Origin: Acinetobacter calcoaceticus ANC 3811
GTDB lineage: Bacteria; Pseudomonadota; Gammaproteobacteria; Pseudomonadales; Moraxellaceae
Length of the DNA: 64,000 nt
Direction: 5' to 3'
Assembly: GCF_000399665.1 (NCBI RefSeq)
Contig: NZ_KB976986.1
Location: 1,274,240 to 1,338,239 of the forward strand
Position numbers and translations under genes: made by a program. Shown one piece after another: positions 46,498-55,582 of the stretch; positions within the stretch are counted from its first letter, which is position 1; every line of letters starts with the position of its first letter. The notes beneath the pieces are model-generated. The model did no database searches, was not told the origin of the DNA, and saw only the letters and a program-made list of their open reading frames with translations.

Positions 46498-46941
46498 GGA
46501 ACGGAACTCCAGATTATCTTTTATTGAATTACAACTAAAACAGTAGGAATTGAATCTTAAAAAATTCTTAAAAAATAAACATATTCACAAGATAAAATTA
46601 AAAATATTTTTATTGTTTAAAAACAAATAGTTATACAAATAAAACAAACTTGTTTCATCAAAAACATATTAAAGCTAGATTAATTTAATAAAATACAAAT
46701 ACTTAAATATTACAAGTTTTTTAATTTTATTTTAAAAATAAATCATTCAGTATTTTACCAACTGATAAAAATTATAATTCAAAAATATTTATTTATAAAA
46801 AAGCCGATCAAAATATATATAAATATAATGTTTTTCTTGTTTTTTGGTTGAAAAGTGATATATTTCCTTCGCCTTACTTAAGCAGAATAAACTTGCTTAA
46901 AAGTAATGGATTTTATTTTAAAAAGCTATTCTGGGGATTTT
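46498..46941. promoter_or_regulatory. Very AT-rich leader of the pilus operon
   Basis: About 440 bases, most of it A/T homopolymer tracts (46560-46850). This is typical of H-NS-silenced promoters of chaperone-usher pili. The likely promoter and ribosome-binding site lie in the last 100 bases; GGGGATTTT precedes the pilin ATG at 46942. No gene is seen. Confidence 0.5.
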
Positions 46942-47478
46942 ATGAAAAAGTTTATTTTTATAGCGGCAGTTTCTCTCTTAAATATAACAAATGCACAAGC
47001 TGCAGATGGCACAATTACTATTAATGGTCTTGTTACGGATAATACTTGTACTATTGATACTGGAGATAAAAATCTAACAATTAATTTACCTACAGTTTCA
47101 TCTCAAACTTTAAAAAATGCAGGTGATGTCGCTGGTCGCACACCATTTCAAATTAATTTAACGAACTGTTCTTCTGCTGGTAAAGTAGCCACTTATTTTG
47201 AACCGGGCGCTACCGTTGACTTTAATACAGGTCGTTTATTAAACCAAGCAACTTCAGGTGCGGCAACAAACGTGAATATCCAGTTGCTAGGTAGTAATAA
47301 CGCTGTAATCCCTGTCCTCGCTACAAGCACAAATGGAACTCAGACCAACTCACAATGGGTGAATGTTTCAGCAGGTGGTGATGCTGACCTTAACTATTAT
47401 GCTGAGTATTATGCTACAGGTGCTTCTACTGCTGGTACGGTAACGTCTCAAGTAAAATACACCATTATTTATCAATAA
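46942..47478 (+). CDS. Major fimbrial subunit (type 1-like pilin)
   Basis: A 178-residue pilin. The ATG at 46942 gives a clean signal peptide ending NAQA-ADGTI (about residue 20); the ATG 12 codons upstream is less good. The mature protein has the family disulfide pair (TCTIDTGD and LTNCSS). A C-terminal beta-zipper strand, VKYTIIYQ, with the penultimate Tyr seen in chaperone-bound pilins, closes it. It is the first gene of the chaperone-usher operon. Confidence 0.9.
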   Translation: MKKFIFIAAVSLLNITNAQAADGTITINGLVTDNTCTIDTGDKNLTINLPTVSSQTLKNAGDVAGRTPFQINLTNCSSAGKVATYFEPGATVDFNTGRLLNQATSGAATNVNIQLLGSNNAVIPVLATSTNGTQTNSQWVNVSAGGDADLNYYAEYYATGASTAGTVTSQVKYTIIYQ

Positions 47479-47551
47479 AATTAAAATTGAAGCTTCTATT
47501 TAAAGATAGAAGCTATCTCCTATCTATTATTCATTATTGAGAATATGACTC

Positions 47552-48295
47552 ATGCTTTTTCGTGGTCGTAAGTTTTTTTGGGGATTAGTTTGCCTACAGG
47601 TAGCACTGACTACCACAGGTCATACTGAAATTATTTTACATGGAACTCGTGTCATTTATCCTTCAAATGCACGTGAAATCACATTACAACTGAGTAATAA
47701 CGGTACAGCTCCGTCTCTTGTTCAGGCTTGGATTGATGATGGAAATGCAAAGTTAACTCCAGATGAAGCAAATGTCCCTTTTATTATTACCCCCCCGATT
47801 TCACGAGTAGAAGCAACTAAAGGCCAAACTTTAAGAATTACAGCTCTACCTAATTCTTCTCAATTAAATCAGCAACAAGAATCCATTTTTTGGCTTAATG
47901 TTTTAGATATACCTCCGAAACCCGAAGGTAAAACTCAACAAGACCAAACTACCCCAATTTCTAATAATTTTTTACAGCTCGCTGTTCGTTCGCGAATTAA
48001 ATTTTTTTACCGCCCTATAAATCTAAAAGAAAATATTGAACAACTAAATGAGAAAGTTCAATGGAAAATAAATGATCAATATCTAGTAGTGAAGAACCCA
48101 ACACCATTTTTCCTCACTCTTACCTCCATTTTCCAAGGAAGTGGAAGTCATAAAACAGACTTATTACAACAAGGTTTAATGGTTGCCCCTTTTTCCGAAG
48201 ATAAAATAAAACTAAAAAATAAAAATCTAGCAGATATGAGTTTTGTATATATCAATGATTATGGTGGAAGAGTTGAGCACCCAATAAAGTTTTAA
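47552..48295 (+). CDS. Periplasmic pilus chaperone
   Basis: A PapD-like two-domain immunoglobulin-fold chaperone of 247 residues. It has a signal peptide ending near TTTGHTE and a mature N-terminus with HGTRVIYPSNAREITLQLSN (including the conserved Arg of the G1/A1 subunit-binding cleft). FWLNVLDIPPKPE is the family signature before the G1 strand. The second domain runs from about residue 155. It matches the pilin upstream and the usher downstream. Confidence 0.92.
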   Translation: MLFRGRKFFWGLVCLQVALTTTGHTEIILHGTRVIYPSNAREITLQLSNNGTAPSLVQAWIDDGNAKLTPDEANVPFIITPPISRVEATKGQTLRITALPNSSQLNQQQESIFWLNVLDIPPKPEGKTQQDQTTPISNNFLQLAVRSRIKFFYRPINLKENIEQLNEKVQWKINDQYLVVKNPTPFFLTLTSIFQGSGSHKTDLLQQGLMVAPFSEDKIKLKNKNLADMSFVYINDYGGRVEHPIKF

Positions 48296-48351
48296 CCTTA
48301 CTGTATTAATGAAAAAAACCTAAATACCTATCATGAATAGGCTCTAAAACT

Positions 48352-50892
48352 ATGTCTAAATGGTTTATACCTTATATATGTTTAAAAAGCCCTTTTACTT
48401 GTTATGTGGCCTCAACTATTGCGTTATTTATGCCTTTGGCTGCATATGCTGAAAATAATGTGGATGTTTCAGGTTTCTCAAGAGCAGAGTTTGATAGCAA
48501 TTTTTTAGTCGGTAATGCGCAAAAAATTGATATTGGTCGTTTCAAATATGGAAACCCTATCTTAGCTGGGGAATATAGCTTAGATGTCTATATAAATGGT
48601 CAATGGCTGGGTAAACGGCGCATGCACTTTAATGCCAGCTCTCCTAACGTAAATGCTGAAACCTGTTTTACAGAAGCCATGTTACTAGAATATGGCGTAA
48701 AAGCTGATGTGCTTAGCCAACATTCTCATACATCCTCTCTTTCTTGTGATGCACTAGGTCATTGGATAGATAATGCTTTTTATTTATTTGATAGCTCTCG
48801 TTTACGAATTGATATTTCTATCCCCCAAATCACATTAGAAAAAAATGCACAGGGCTATATCGATCCGCATCTTTGGGATCGAGGTATTAATGCAGCTTTT
48901 TTGACATATAACACGACTGCTTATCGGATAGTTAACGAACAACATGAAAGTACATATGCTTTTATGGGGACTAATCTTGGAGCAAATTTAGCAAGTTGGC
49001 AATTTCGCCATAATGGACAATGGAAATGGCAAAGCCAATCCGACTCACAACCTAATAATTCTTCTTATACATCAACAAATACATATATACAAAAAGCATT
49101 TCCAAAAATTAATGGTGTTGTGACTTTAGGCGATTATTTTACTAATAGTGATTTTATCGATGCTTTACCGTATCGCGGCGTAAATATTTCAAGTGATGAC
49201 CGAATGCTTCCAAACAGTATGCTCGGTTATGCTCCCAGAGTGAGAGGTTATGCAAAAACCAATGCGAAAGTCGAGGTTAGACAACAAGGCAACTTAATTT
49301 ATCAGACAACAGTACCACCCGGAAACTTTGAAATTAATGATCTTTACCCAACAGGATTTGGAGGTGAGCTACAAGTTTCAGTAATTGAATCTAATGGCAT
49401 AATCCAGAAATTCGCTATTCCCTATGCTTCTGTCGTCGAAATGCTACGTCCGCAAATGAGTCGATACTCTTTCACTTTAGGGCAGTTTCGAGATTCAAAC
49501 CTTGGCCTAAATCCGTGGCTGATACAAGGTAAATATCAACGGGGAATTAATAATTACCTCACCACTTACAGTGCAGTTCAAGCAACGCAACAATATCTCT
49601 CCTTATTACTAGGCACGGCTTTTTCAACACCTATTGGAGCGATTTCTTTTGATGCGACTCAGTCAAAAGCTGAGTTTGATCATCAACCTAAAATGACTGG
49701 GCAAAGTTATCGTTTAAGCTACAGTAAGTTATTTTCTCCAACAAATACTAATTTAACATTAGCTACTTATCGCTATTCAACTGAAAACTACCTGAAATTG
49801 CACGATGCAATTTTAATTCAAGATTTACAACAACAAAATATTGACAGCTTCTCTGTAGGCAAACAAAAAAGTGAATTCCAGATTACTTTAAATCAAGTGC
49901 TTCCAAAACAATGGGGAAATTTTTACTTAGTCGGTTCATGGATAAATTATTGGAATCAACCCACGGCCAATAAACAGTTCCAATTAGGTTATAGCAATCA
50001 ATTTAAAGATTTAACTTATAGTTTATCTGCAATGAGCAGCGAGATTGAAGAAGACGGTGCTCACACAGGACAAGATACACAGTACCTTGCTTCTTTATCT
50101 TTTCCACTAGATTTTAAGAAAACTTCTCTGACTTTTAATAGTGTTATTGGTGATGACAGTCAGATTTTAAGCTTTAGTGGCTTTACAGGGAATCGCTTAA
50201 ACTACGGCGCATCAATTTCTAATCAGGAGCATGATCAAACCAACCTAAATATTAATGGTACCTATAAAACAAACTATACAACACTTGGTGCTTCATTCAG
50301 TCACGCAGATTCATACCAACAAGAAATGCTTAGCTTCAGTGGCAATGTTGTTGCACATTCTAAAGGAATTTTGTTTGGGCCAGATCAAGGTCAAACCATG
50401 GTGTTGGTCTATGCGCCGGATGCTACTGGAGCACAAGTCGGTAATACACCTGGGCTAAGTATTAACAAAAACGGATATGCCGTTATTCCGTATGTTACAC
50501 CTTACCGTATGAATGACATTAGTCTTGACCCACAAGGCATGTCTACCCAAGTTGAACTTGCCGAAAGTAGTTTACGGATTGCCCCCTACGCAGGCTCGAT
50601 TACTAAAGTTCAATTCTCAACAAAAAAAGGTTATGCACTTTTTATTAGTACAACAACATTAGATGGTTCACATCTACCTTTTGCCGCACAGGTATATAAC
50701 CAGAATAACGAAGTAATAGGCATTGTCGCACAAGGCAGTCGCATTTATTTACGAACACCCCTAACCCATGACCGTTTATATGTGAAATGGGGAAATACGA
50801 GTACTGAAAAATGCGAGATTGAATACGATATAGCGGATCAAATAAAACATAACAACCAACCAATTATTATGACAAAGGCAGTCTGTAAATGA
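48352..50892 (+). CDS. Outer-membrane fimbrial usher
   Basis: An 846-residue FimD/PapC-type usher. After a signal peptide (to about AYAENN, residue 35) comes the N-terminal domain that recruits chaperone-subunit complexes. The barrel follows, with the plug sequence in GYAPRVRGYAKTNAKVEV. C-terminal domains CTD1 and CTD2 end in a conserved Cys pair (TEKCEIEY and KAVCK). GFGGELQVSVIESNG is the classic mid-barrel signature. It overlaps the adhesin gene by four bases (ATGA). Confidence 0.93.
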   Translation: MSKWFIPYICLKSPFTCYVASTIALFMPLAAYAENNVDVSGFSRAEFDSNFLVGNAQKIDIGRFKYGNPILAGEYSLDVYINGQWLGKRRMHFNASSPNVNAETCFTEAMLLEYGVKADVLSQHSHTSSLSCDALGHWIDNAFYLFDSSRLRIDISIPQITLEKNAQGYIDPHLWDRGINAAFLTYNTTAYRIVNEQHESTYAFMGTNLGANLASWQFRHNGQWKWQSQSDSQPNNSSYTSTNTYIQKAFPKINGVVTLGDYFTNSDFIDALPYRGVNISSDDRMLPNSMLGYAPRVRGYAKTNAKVEVRQQGNLIYQTTVPPGNFEINDLYPTGFGGELQVSVIESNGIIQKFAIPYASVVEMLRPQMSRYSFTLGQFRDSNLGLNPWLIQGKYQRGINNYLTTYSAVQATQQYLSLLLGTAFSTPIGAISFDATQSKAEFDHQPKMTGQSYRLSYSKLFSPTNTNLTLATYRYSTENYLKLHDAILIQDLQQQNIDSFSVGKQKSEFQITLNQVLPKQWGNFYLVGSWINYWNQPTANKQFQLGYSNQFKDLTYSLSAMSSEIEEDGAHTGQDTQYLASLSFPLDFKKTSLTFNSVIGDDSQILSFSGFTGNRLNYGASISNQEHDQTNLNINGTYKTNYTTLGASFSHADSYQQEMLSFSGNVVAHSKGILFGPDQGQTMVLVYAPDATGAQVGNTPGLSINKNGYAVIPYVTPYRMNDISLDPQGMSTQVELAESSLRIAPYAGSITKVQFSTKKGYALFISTTTLDGSHLPFAAQVYNQNNEVIGIVAQGSRIYLRTPLTHDRLYVKWGNTSTEKCEIEYDIADQIKHNNQPIIMTKAVCK

Positions 50893-51908
50893 ATAATATT
50901 TTAAAAAAAATTGGATTTTTAGTAATGAGTCTATTTGCTTATAGCCATACAAATGCAAATTGTAATTTAAGTAAAGGATTTACTACCGTCGATATTCCGA
51001 TGACGATAGGTAAAATCGTAGTAAAACCAAATGATCCAATAGGAACGATCTTACAAAAGAATACTTTTACAATCTCTCCTAATAATTCGACTGCAACTTG
51101 TAATCGTGCGAGTGATCAAATTATTGCAGCTCTCCCCTTAAATTATCCAATTAGCCCAATAGGCAATAATGTTTATGCGACTAATATTCCAGGAATTGGT
51201 ATTCGTCTTTATCGCGAAGCTGCCGATGCTTCAGATTTTTCCGGATATTATCCTTATAGACGTACATTAACACCCAATCAAACATATACACTTTCCCCTG
51301 GGTATTTTGTTATGGAGGTTATTAAAACAGCCATGACAACTGGTTCTGGAGCACTAGTCGCAGGCCGTTACAGTACCTATTACGTATCAGGACAACAGAA
51401 CCGCCCATTTTTAACCACTACTGTATTAAGTAATGCCCCTATTCTTATTGCTTCTTCATCTTGTGAAATTCAAAATGGTGTAGATTCACCAGTTCAACTT
51501 CCAACTGTGATGAAATCAGGCTTTAGAGCGATTGGGTCAACCCAAGGGGAACAGAATTTTAATCTATCGATCTTATGTAATGGCGGCGAAAATAACTCTG
51601 GTATCGCTACGAGCAATACGATCAGCTTAAGTTTTGATTATAATTCTGACACCTCAAATAATCAGGTGATTAACAACAGTGCTGCGAATTCAATAAAAGC
51701 TAACGGTGTGGGTGTTGAACTGTTATGGAATATGAATGGAGCAAATAAACCGATTCAAAAAGCAAGCAAACTCAATATAGGTATGGTGAGTTCCAACCAA
51801 ACTGTTGAATATGATGTTCCTTTAACTGCTCGTTATTATCAGACTGCCACCAATGTGACCGCAGGTGAGGTTAAAGCCACAGCGACGGTGACCATTCAAT
51901 ATGATTAA
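50889..51908 (+). CDS. Fimbrial tip adhesin / minor pilin
   Basis: A 339-residue secreted protein with a signal peptide (MNNILKKIGFLVMSLFAYSHTNA). The N-terminal half (about 24-190) has no clear family, as expected for a receptor-binding domain. The C-terminal half has a pilin fold with a disulfide pair (SSCEIQNG and ILCNGG) and a final strand TATVTIQYD. Two-domain structure, last position and overlap with the usher argue for the tip adhesin. The receptor is unknown. Confidence 0.85.
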   Translation: MNNILKKIGFLVMSLFAYSHTNANCNLSKGFTTVDIPMTIGKIVVKPNDPIGTILQKNTFTISPNNSTATCNRASDQIIAALPLNYPISPIGNNVYATNIPGIGIRLYREAADASDFSGYYPYRRTLTPNQTYTLSPGYFVMEVIKTAMTTGSGALVAGRYSTYYVSGQQNRPFLTTTVLSNAPILIASSSCEIQNGVDSPVQLPTVMKSGFRAIGSTQGEQNFNLSILCNGGENNSGIATSNTISLSFDYNSDTSNNQVINNSAANSIKANGVGVELLWNMNGANKPIQKASKLNIGMVSSNQTVEYDVPLTARYYQTATNVTAGEVKATATVTIQYD

Positions 51909-52461
51909 CGACCCTCTATAAAACTACTAAAAAAAGTTTCATGCTACAAAGAGAACTCAAAACTCATTTTTCACAAACTTTGTAGTTCTATTAAAAAATC
52001 ACATAAAAAAATGCTCATAAGCAAAAATAGCAAATGAGCATTAGTGATAACCACTTAACCTGAAATACAAATTGTGGGAAATAGATCACAATTTGCATGA
52101 CTATAATTTCAAAAAATAGCTTAAAGATCAAGTCTTTTTTTTAACAAAGATTCTAATAGATAACATAACATGTTGTTTTAAATAAATTAAAAAAATAAAT
52201 TTAATTCATGAGTCCTATTTTATAGTGTTTCTAAAGAATTATCATTCTATTAATTAATAAAAACTTAATTTTAAGAAAAGTTAAAAGATATTATTCAAAT
52301 CAACAAAAATAAAATTTACTGTATTTTCAAATTGTTAGATAAAAATCATAAAAATTTAAATTTTACTTAATTACATAATTTATAATAAAAAAAACATAAA
52401 TAAATTTAGAAATCCCCTTCAATTACCAATAATATCTTTAGACTTTTTATCAGAACGTAAC
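51909..52461. other. Gene-free AT-rich stretch after the pilus operon
   Basis: 553 bases. CTACAAAG and CTTTGTAG (51943-51985) form a long-loop inverted repeat. AATGCTCAT at 52010-52018 and ATGAGCATT at 52034-52042 form a 9-bp stem without a following T run. Neither is a clear intrinsic terminator. 52100-52440 is A/T-rich with nothing else recognisable. Confidence 0.45.
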
Positions 52462-52641
52462 ATGCTCATTTTTTGGAAAATATTATGTATCGTATTATTA
52501 AGTCTAGGTGCTACAAGTATAGGTTTTGCGATTAGTAAGATTGATCTTTTTCTTTTTTTTATAGGTTTGCTTTTATTGACCTCATTTATCTTAGCTTTAA
52601 AGCAAGCACGTGAAGATGCAGGCTTCTTTCCTGATAATTAA
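52462..52641 (+). CDS. Small membrane protein, 59 residues
   Basis: Found by hand translation; it is below the usual 60-residue limit. The ATG at 52462 leads to a 59-residue frame with two hydrophobic segments: about residues 2-23 (starting MLIFWKILCIVLLS) and about 29-45 (LFLFFIGLLLLTSFILA). A charged tail, KQARED, then GFFPDN ends it. The layout, two helices and a soluble C-terminus, fits a real small membrane protein. The ribosome-binding site is weak. No homologue is recognised. Confidence 0.55.
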   Translation: MLIFWKILCIVLLSLGATSIGFAISKIDLFLFFIGLLLLTSFILALKQAREDAGFFPDN

Positions 52642-52745
52642 ATATGAACAAGAGAAGAATTTAAGTTAGCAATTCGACTATCCAATGTTTAGAGGCCCCC
52701 CTCTAGTCTATAGATTATCTAGCACGTATTTCTATTTCTTAAGAT

Positions 52746-53597
52746 TTATATTTTGAAAGGCTCGAAGCAACTCACAAGAAAATCCATTACTACTCTTATT
52801 GCTGGACTATGCCGTAAATCTTCATGTGTGACTAACCAGATTTCAGCACTCATCGGATGATCATCTTGTAATCTGACCAAATTACTAAGAACACCTAAAA
52901 AATCAGGTAAGACCGCTAACCCAGCTTCCCCACATGCAGCTCTCCATTGCAACTCAGGATTATTGGTAATCATTACAGGTTCTTTATGTCCTAATCTTTC
53001 TTTTAACTTCTGTTGTTTCTGACCATGTACCCCACCTACCTCTACGCTAATCCACTCATAACTTTCGGGATCAGTTAACGCTAAATAATTTGGAGCAGCA
53101 TATATTCCAAAAGGAATTTCACCAACTTTACGAGCAACTAAATTTTCATCCGTAGGACGGCCAAATCTTACTGCAATATCAGCCTCACTATGCTGTAAAG
53201 AAACATAATGAACATCACCAAGTACACGCAATTTTAATTGAGGGTAATGACGATAAAATTTCCCCAGATGAGGCATGATGAGATGTGCCGCAGTTAAAGG
53301 AGGCATACTAATAGAAACACTTCCCATCACTTCTTGCTGACCGGCTTGAGTTAAACGTTCAATAGAAAAAGTTTCTTCCATCATACGACCAACCACCTGC
53401 GCAAGACGTTCACCATCAGGAGTTAGAATGTAGGTCCGTGGTCTACGATCAACTAATTTAAGTTTTAAGTTTTGTTCTAGTTGAGCAATTCTTCTGGATA
53501 CGGTTGCATGATCTACACCCAATTTTCGGGCAGCCGCTGACAGTGACTTTTCTTCGGTAAAAACTGAAAAGTAATGTAAATTTTCCCAATCGATCAT
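52746..53597 (-). CDS. LysR family regulator
   Basis: A 283-residue LysR regulator; ATG 53597 (MIDWENLHYF) is preferred over a start five codons earlier. The winged helix-turn-helix is in SAAARKLGVDHATVSRRIAQ and the effector domain starts near residue 90. It is divergent from an EamA exporter gene, which it probably controls. Adjacent divergent LysR/EamA pairs are common in Acinetobacter. The inducer is unknown. Confidence 0.9.
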   Translation of the reverse strand: MIDWENLHYFSVFTEEKSLSAAARKLGVDHATVSRRIAQLEQNLKLKLVDRRPRTYILTPDGERLAQVVGRMMEETFSIERLTQAGQQEVMGSVSISMPPLTAAHLIMPHLGKFYRHYPQLKLRVLGDVHYVSLQHSEADIAVRFGRPTDENLVARKVGEIPFGIYAAPNYLALTDPESYEWISVEVGGVHGQKQQKLKERLGHKEPVMITNNPELQWRAACGEAGLAVLPDFLGVLSNLVRLQDDHPMSAEIWLVTHEDLRHSPAIRVVMDFLVSCFEPFKI

Positions 53598-53691
53598 TGT
53601 GCAAATTTTCACATTAGACGTGTATTAATATGGAATTGTACACCTTTATATAATTGCCCAGAATAAAACCTTTCTTAATGGGAGCCTGTCC

Positions 53692-54621
53692 ATGAACAGA
53701 ACGGTGGCTTATGCCTATGCTGGTGTTGTATTAACGATGTTTTTTTGGGGATCAGCATTTAATGCAATGTCTTATATTATTCAGCATATGCCTCCACTAT
53801 CTGCCGCATCTGAACGGTTTTCAATTGCAAGCCTGGGCTTACTCTTGATCTTTTCAATAACAGGCAAATTAAGATGGACAGCTTTAAGTCAAAATTTAGT
53901 TATCTACCTTGTTATTGGGGTAGTTGGCATTGCAGGATTCAACATCGGTTGTTTTTATGGCTTACAGACTACATCTGCCGTGAACGGTGCTTTAATTATG
54001 GCAACTACACCGTTGATGACTTTATTAATGACAATCATGCTAGACGGTGAAAAACTTACTCCTAGTAAATTTTTAGGCGTTTTATTCGGCTTAAGTGGTG
54101 TGTTACTTGTGATTAGTCAGGGGCATATAACAACGTTGCTTCATCTAAAAATAGATATTGGAGATTTATTTATATTATTAGGAGCTTTTGGATTTTGCTT
54201 AGCTAATGTTCTATCTCGCCGTTATGTAAAAAATGCAACACCATTAGAAACAACCACTTTTTCTATGATGTTCGGTGCAATAACACTTAGTGTATTAAGT
54301 ATGATATTTGAAGATCCTCTTACAGCCATCACTTCTGCCCCTGTAAATGCACATTTGGCCATGGGATATGTCGTTATTTGCTCAACAATGATTGCTTATT
54401 TATTCTGGTTCAATGGCATACAAAAGCTAGGAGCTGGCCGTGCTTCCGTCTTTTTTAACTTTGTACCAGTGTTCAGTATGCTGATCGCCCTAGTTACTGG
54501 GCAATCTCTTAATGTGTGGCAATTGCTAGGAACAGCTTTAGTCATGCTGGGTGTAATGAGTAGCGGAGGTTTTTTAAAAATTAAAGCTACTCCGCTTATA
54601 GGCAAACATTGTACAAAATAG
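53692..54621 (+). CDS. EamA/DMT family transporter
   Basis: A drug/metabolite transporter of 309 residues with ten predicted membrane helices in two EamA repeats (residues about 8-140 and 158-290). The first carries FWGSAFNAMSYI, and the second repeat contains IQKLGAGRASVFFNFVPVFS. Family members export amino acids or metabolites; the substrate cannot be told. The preceding LysR gene on the other strand is its likely regulator. Confidence 0.88.
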   Translation: MNRTVAYAYAGVVLTMFFWGSAFNAMSYIIQHMPPLSAASERFSIASLGLLLIFSITGKLRWTALSQNLVIYLVIGVVGIAGFNIGCFYGLQTTSAVNGALIMATTPLMTLLMTIMLDGEKLTPSKFLGVLFGLSGVLLVISQGHITTLLHLKIDIGDLFILLGAFGFCLANVLSRRYVKNATPLETTTFSMMFGAITLSVLSMIFEDPLTAITSAPVNAHLAMGYVVICSTMIAYLFWFNGIQKLGAGRASVFFNFVPVFSMLIALVTGQSLNVWQLLGTALVMLGVMSSGGFLKIKATPLIGKHCTK

Positions 54622-54627
54622 GAAATA

Positions 54628-54668
54628 TGCTGCTACATTAAAAAACTTATATTTATCATGTAGCAGCA
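54628..54668 (+). other. Hairpin after the EamA gene
   Basis: TGCTGCTACAT (54628-54638) pairs with ATGTAGCAGCA (54658-54668), an 11-bp perfect stem around a 19-base AT-rich loop. No T run follows, so it may be an RNA-stabilising or Rho-aided end and not a simple terminator. Confidence 0.6.
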
Positions 54669-54875
54669 CCTTCCAACACAAAATAGACAAATTATTTATT
54701 TAATAAACTCTTTAATTTTATAACTTTTATTTTTTAAATATCTTTTTACATTTTTTATTATCTATCACAAAAGTTCATCTTAATTATTCCGTTGTAACAA
54801 ATAACGTATGTTTCTTTAAAAATTAATAAAAGATTGCGATATATAGTTTTTAAACAACCAATGGAGATATTAAAA

Positions 54876-55340
54876 ATGAAGCTGGATTTCACAACCATTG
54901 AAAAGCAAGCTCAATTGCTACAAGAAGAGCAAGAAAAAATAGAGCAACAAGATCATGAGTTTCAAGTAGCTTTAGATAAACACAGAGAATCTTTAAAGAA
55001 TTTATTTAAAGATCTTTTCTCTGGCCATGATATTAAAACGGAAAATGGAGGTCATTTTTGTGTGAATTTTGGAAATTTCAAAATTTCCTTATTGATTGAA
55101 ACTGCTAAATTTGAGAATGGTGTTCCTGTAAAATTAAATTCGGTAAATCCTGTTATTATTAAATTAAAAAAAGACAAACCAGTTGCAAAAGCACAATTTA
55201 CCGACGCAACTCAATATTTAGATAATTATTCAGAAACTCCAAACTATCAGTATTATTATAAACAAGAAGATAAAACTCAACTTGTGCAATTCTCTGAACT
55301 TCCAACTTTTTTTCAAGCGATCTTAGACACTAATGTATAA
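54876..55340 (+). CDS. Hypothetical protein with N-terminal coiled coil
   Basis: A 154-residue soluble protein. The ATG at 54876 has GGAG nine bases upstream and is preferred over the two upstream in-frame starts. The N-terminal 45 residues are Gln/Glu/Lys-rich and predicted coiled-coil (TTIEKQAQLLQEEQEKIEQQ). The remainder is mixed, with FCVNFGNFKISLLIET as a beta-like stretch. No family is recognised. A terminator follows directly. Confidence 0.65.
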   Translation: MKLDFTTIEKQAQLLQEEQEKIEQQDHEFQVALDKHRESLKNLFKDLFSGHDIKTENGGHFCVNFGNFKISLLIETAKFENGVPVKLNSVNPVIIKLKKDKPVAKAQFTDATQYLDNYSETPNYQYYYKQEDKTQLVQFSELPTFFQAILDTNV

Positions 55341-55344
55341 AGTT

Positions 55345-55370
55345 TGGCCCTCAATAGAGGGCTTTTTTAT
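55345..55370 (+). terminator. Terminator after the coiled-coil gene
   Basis: GCCCTC pairs with GAGGGC around AATA, then TTTTTT. It lies five bases after the stop. Confidence 0.92.
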
Positions 55371-55582
55371 ATATTATTTTTTCATCATTTAAGCCTATTA
55401 AAAACAAACCCAGACTAATTTTTCTTAATATTTATTAAACACTTAAACTACTTTTAAGTTCTAATCCATCAAAAAATATTTGATTATTTTTTAAATAACT
55501 TGTATATACATGTTTATATTTGTTTGTACAAATATTGACTTAATAAAAATAGAGTGGACTCTTAAAGGACAAGGAGAGTGTA

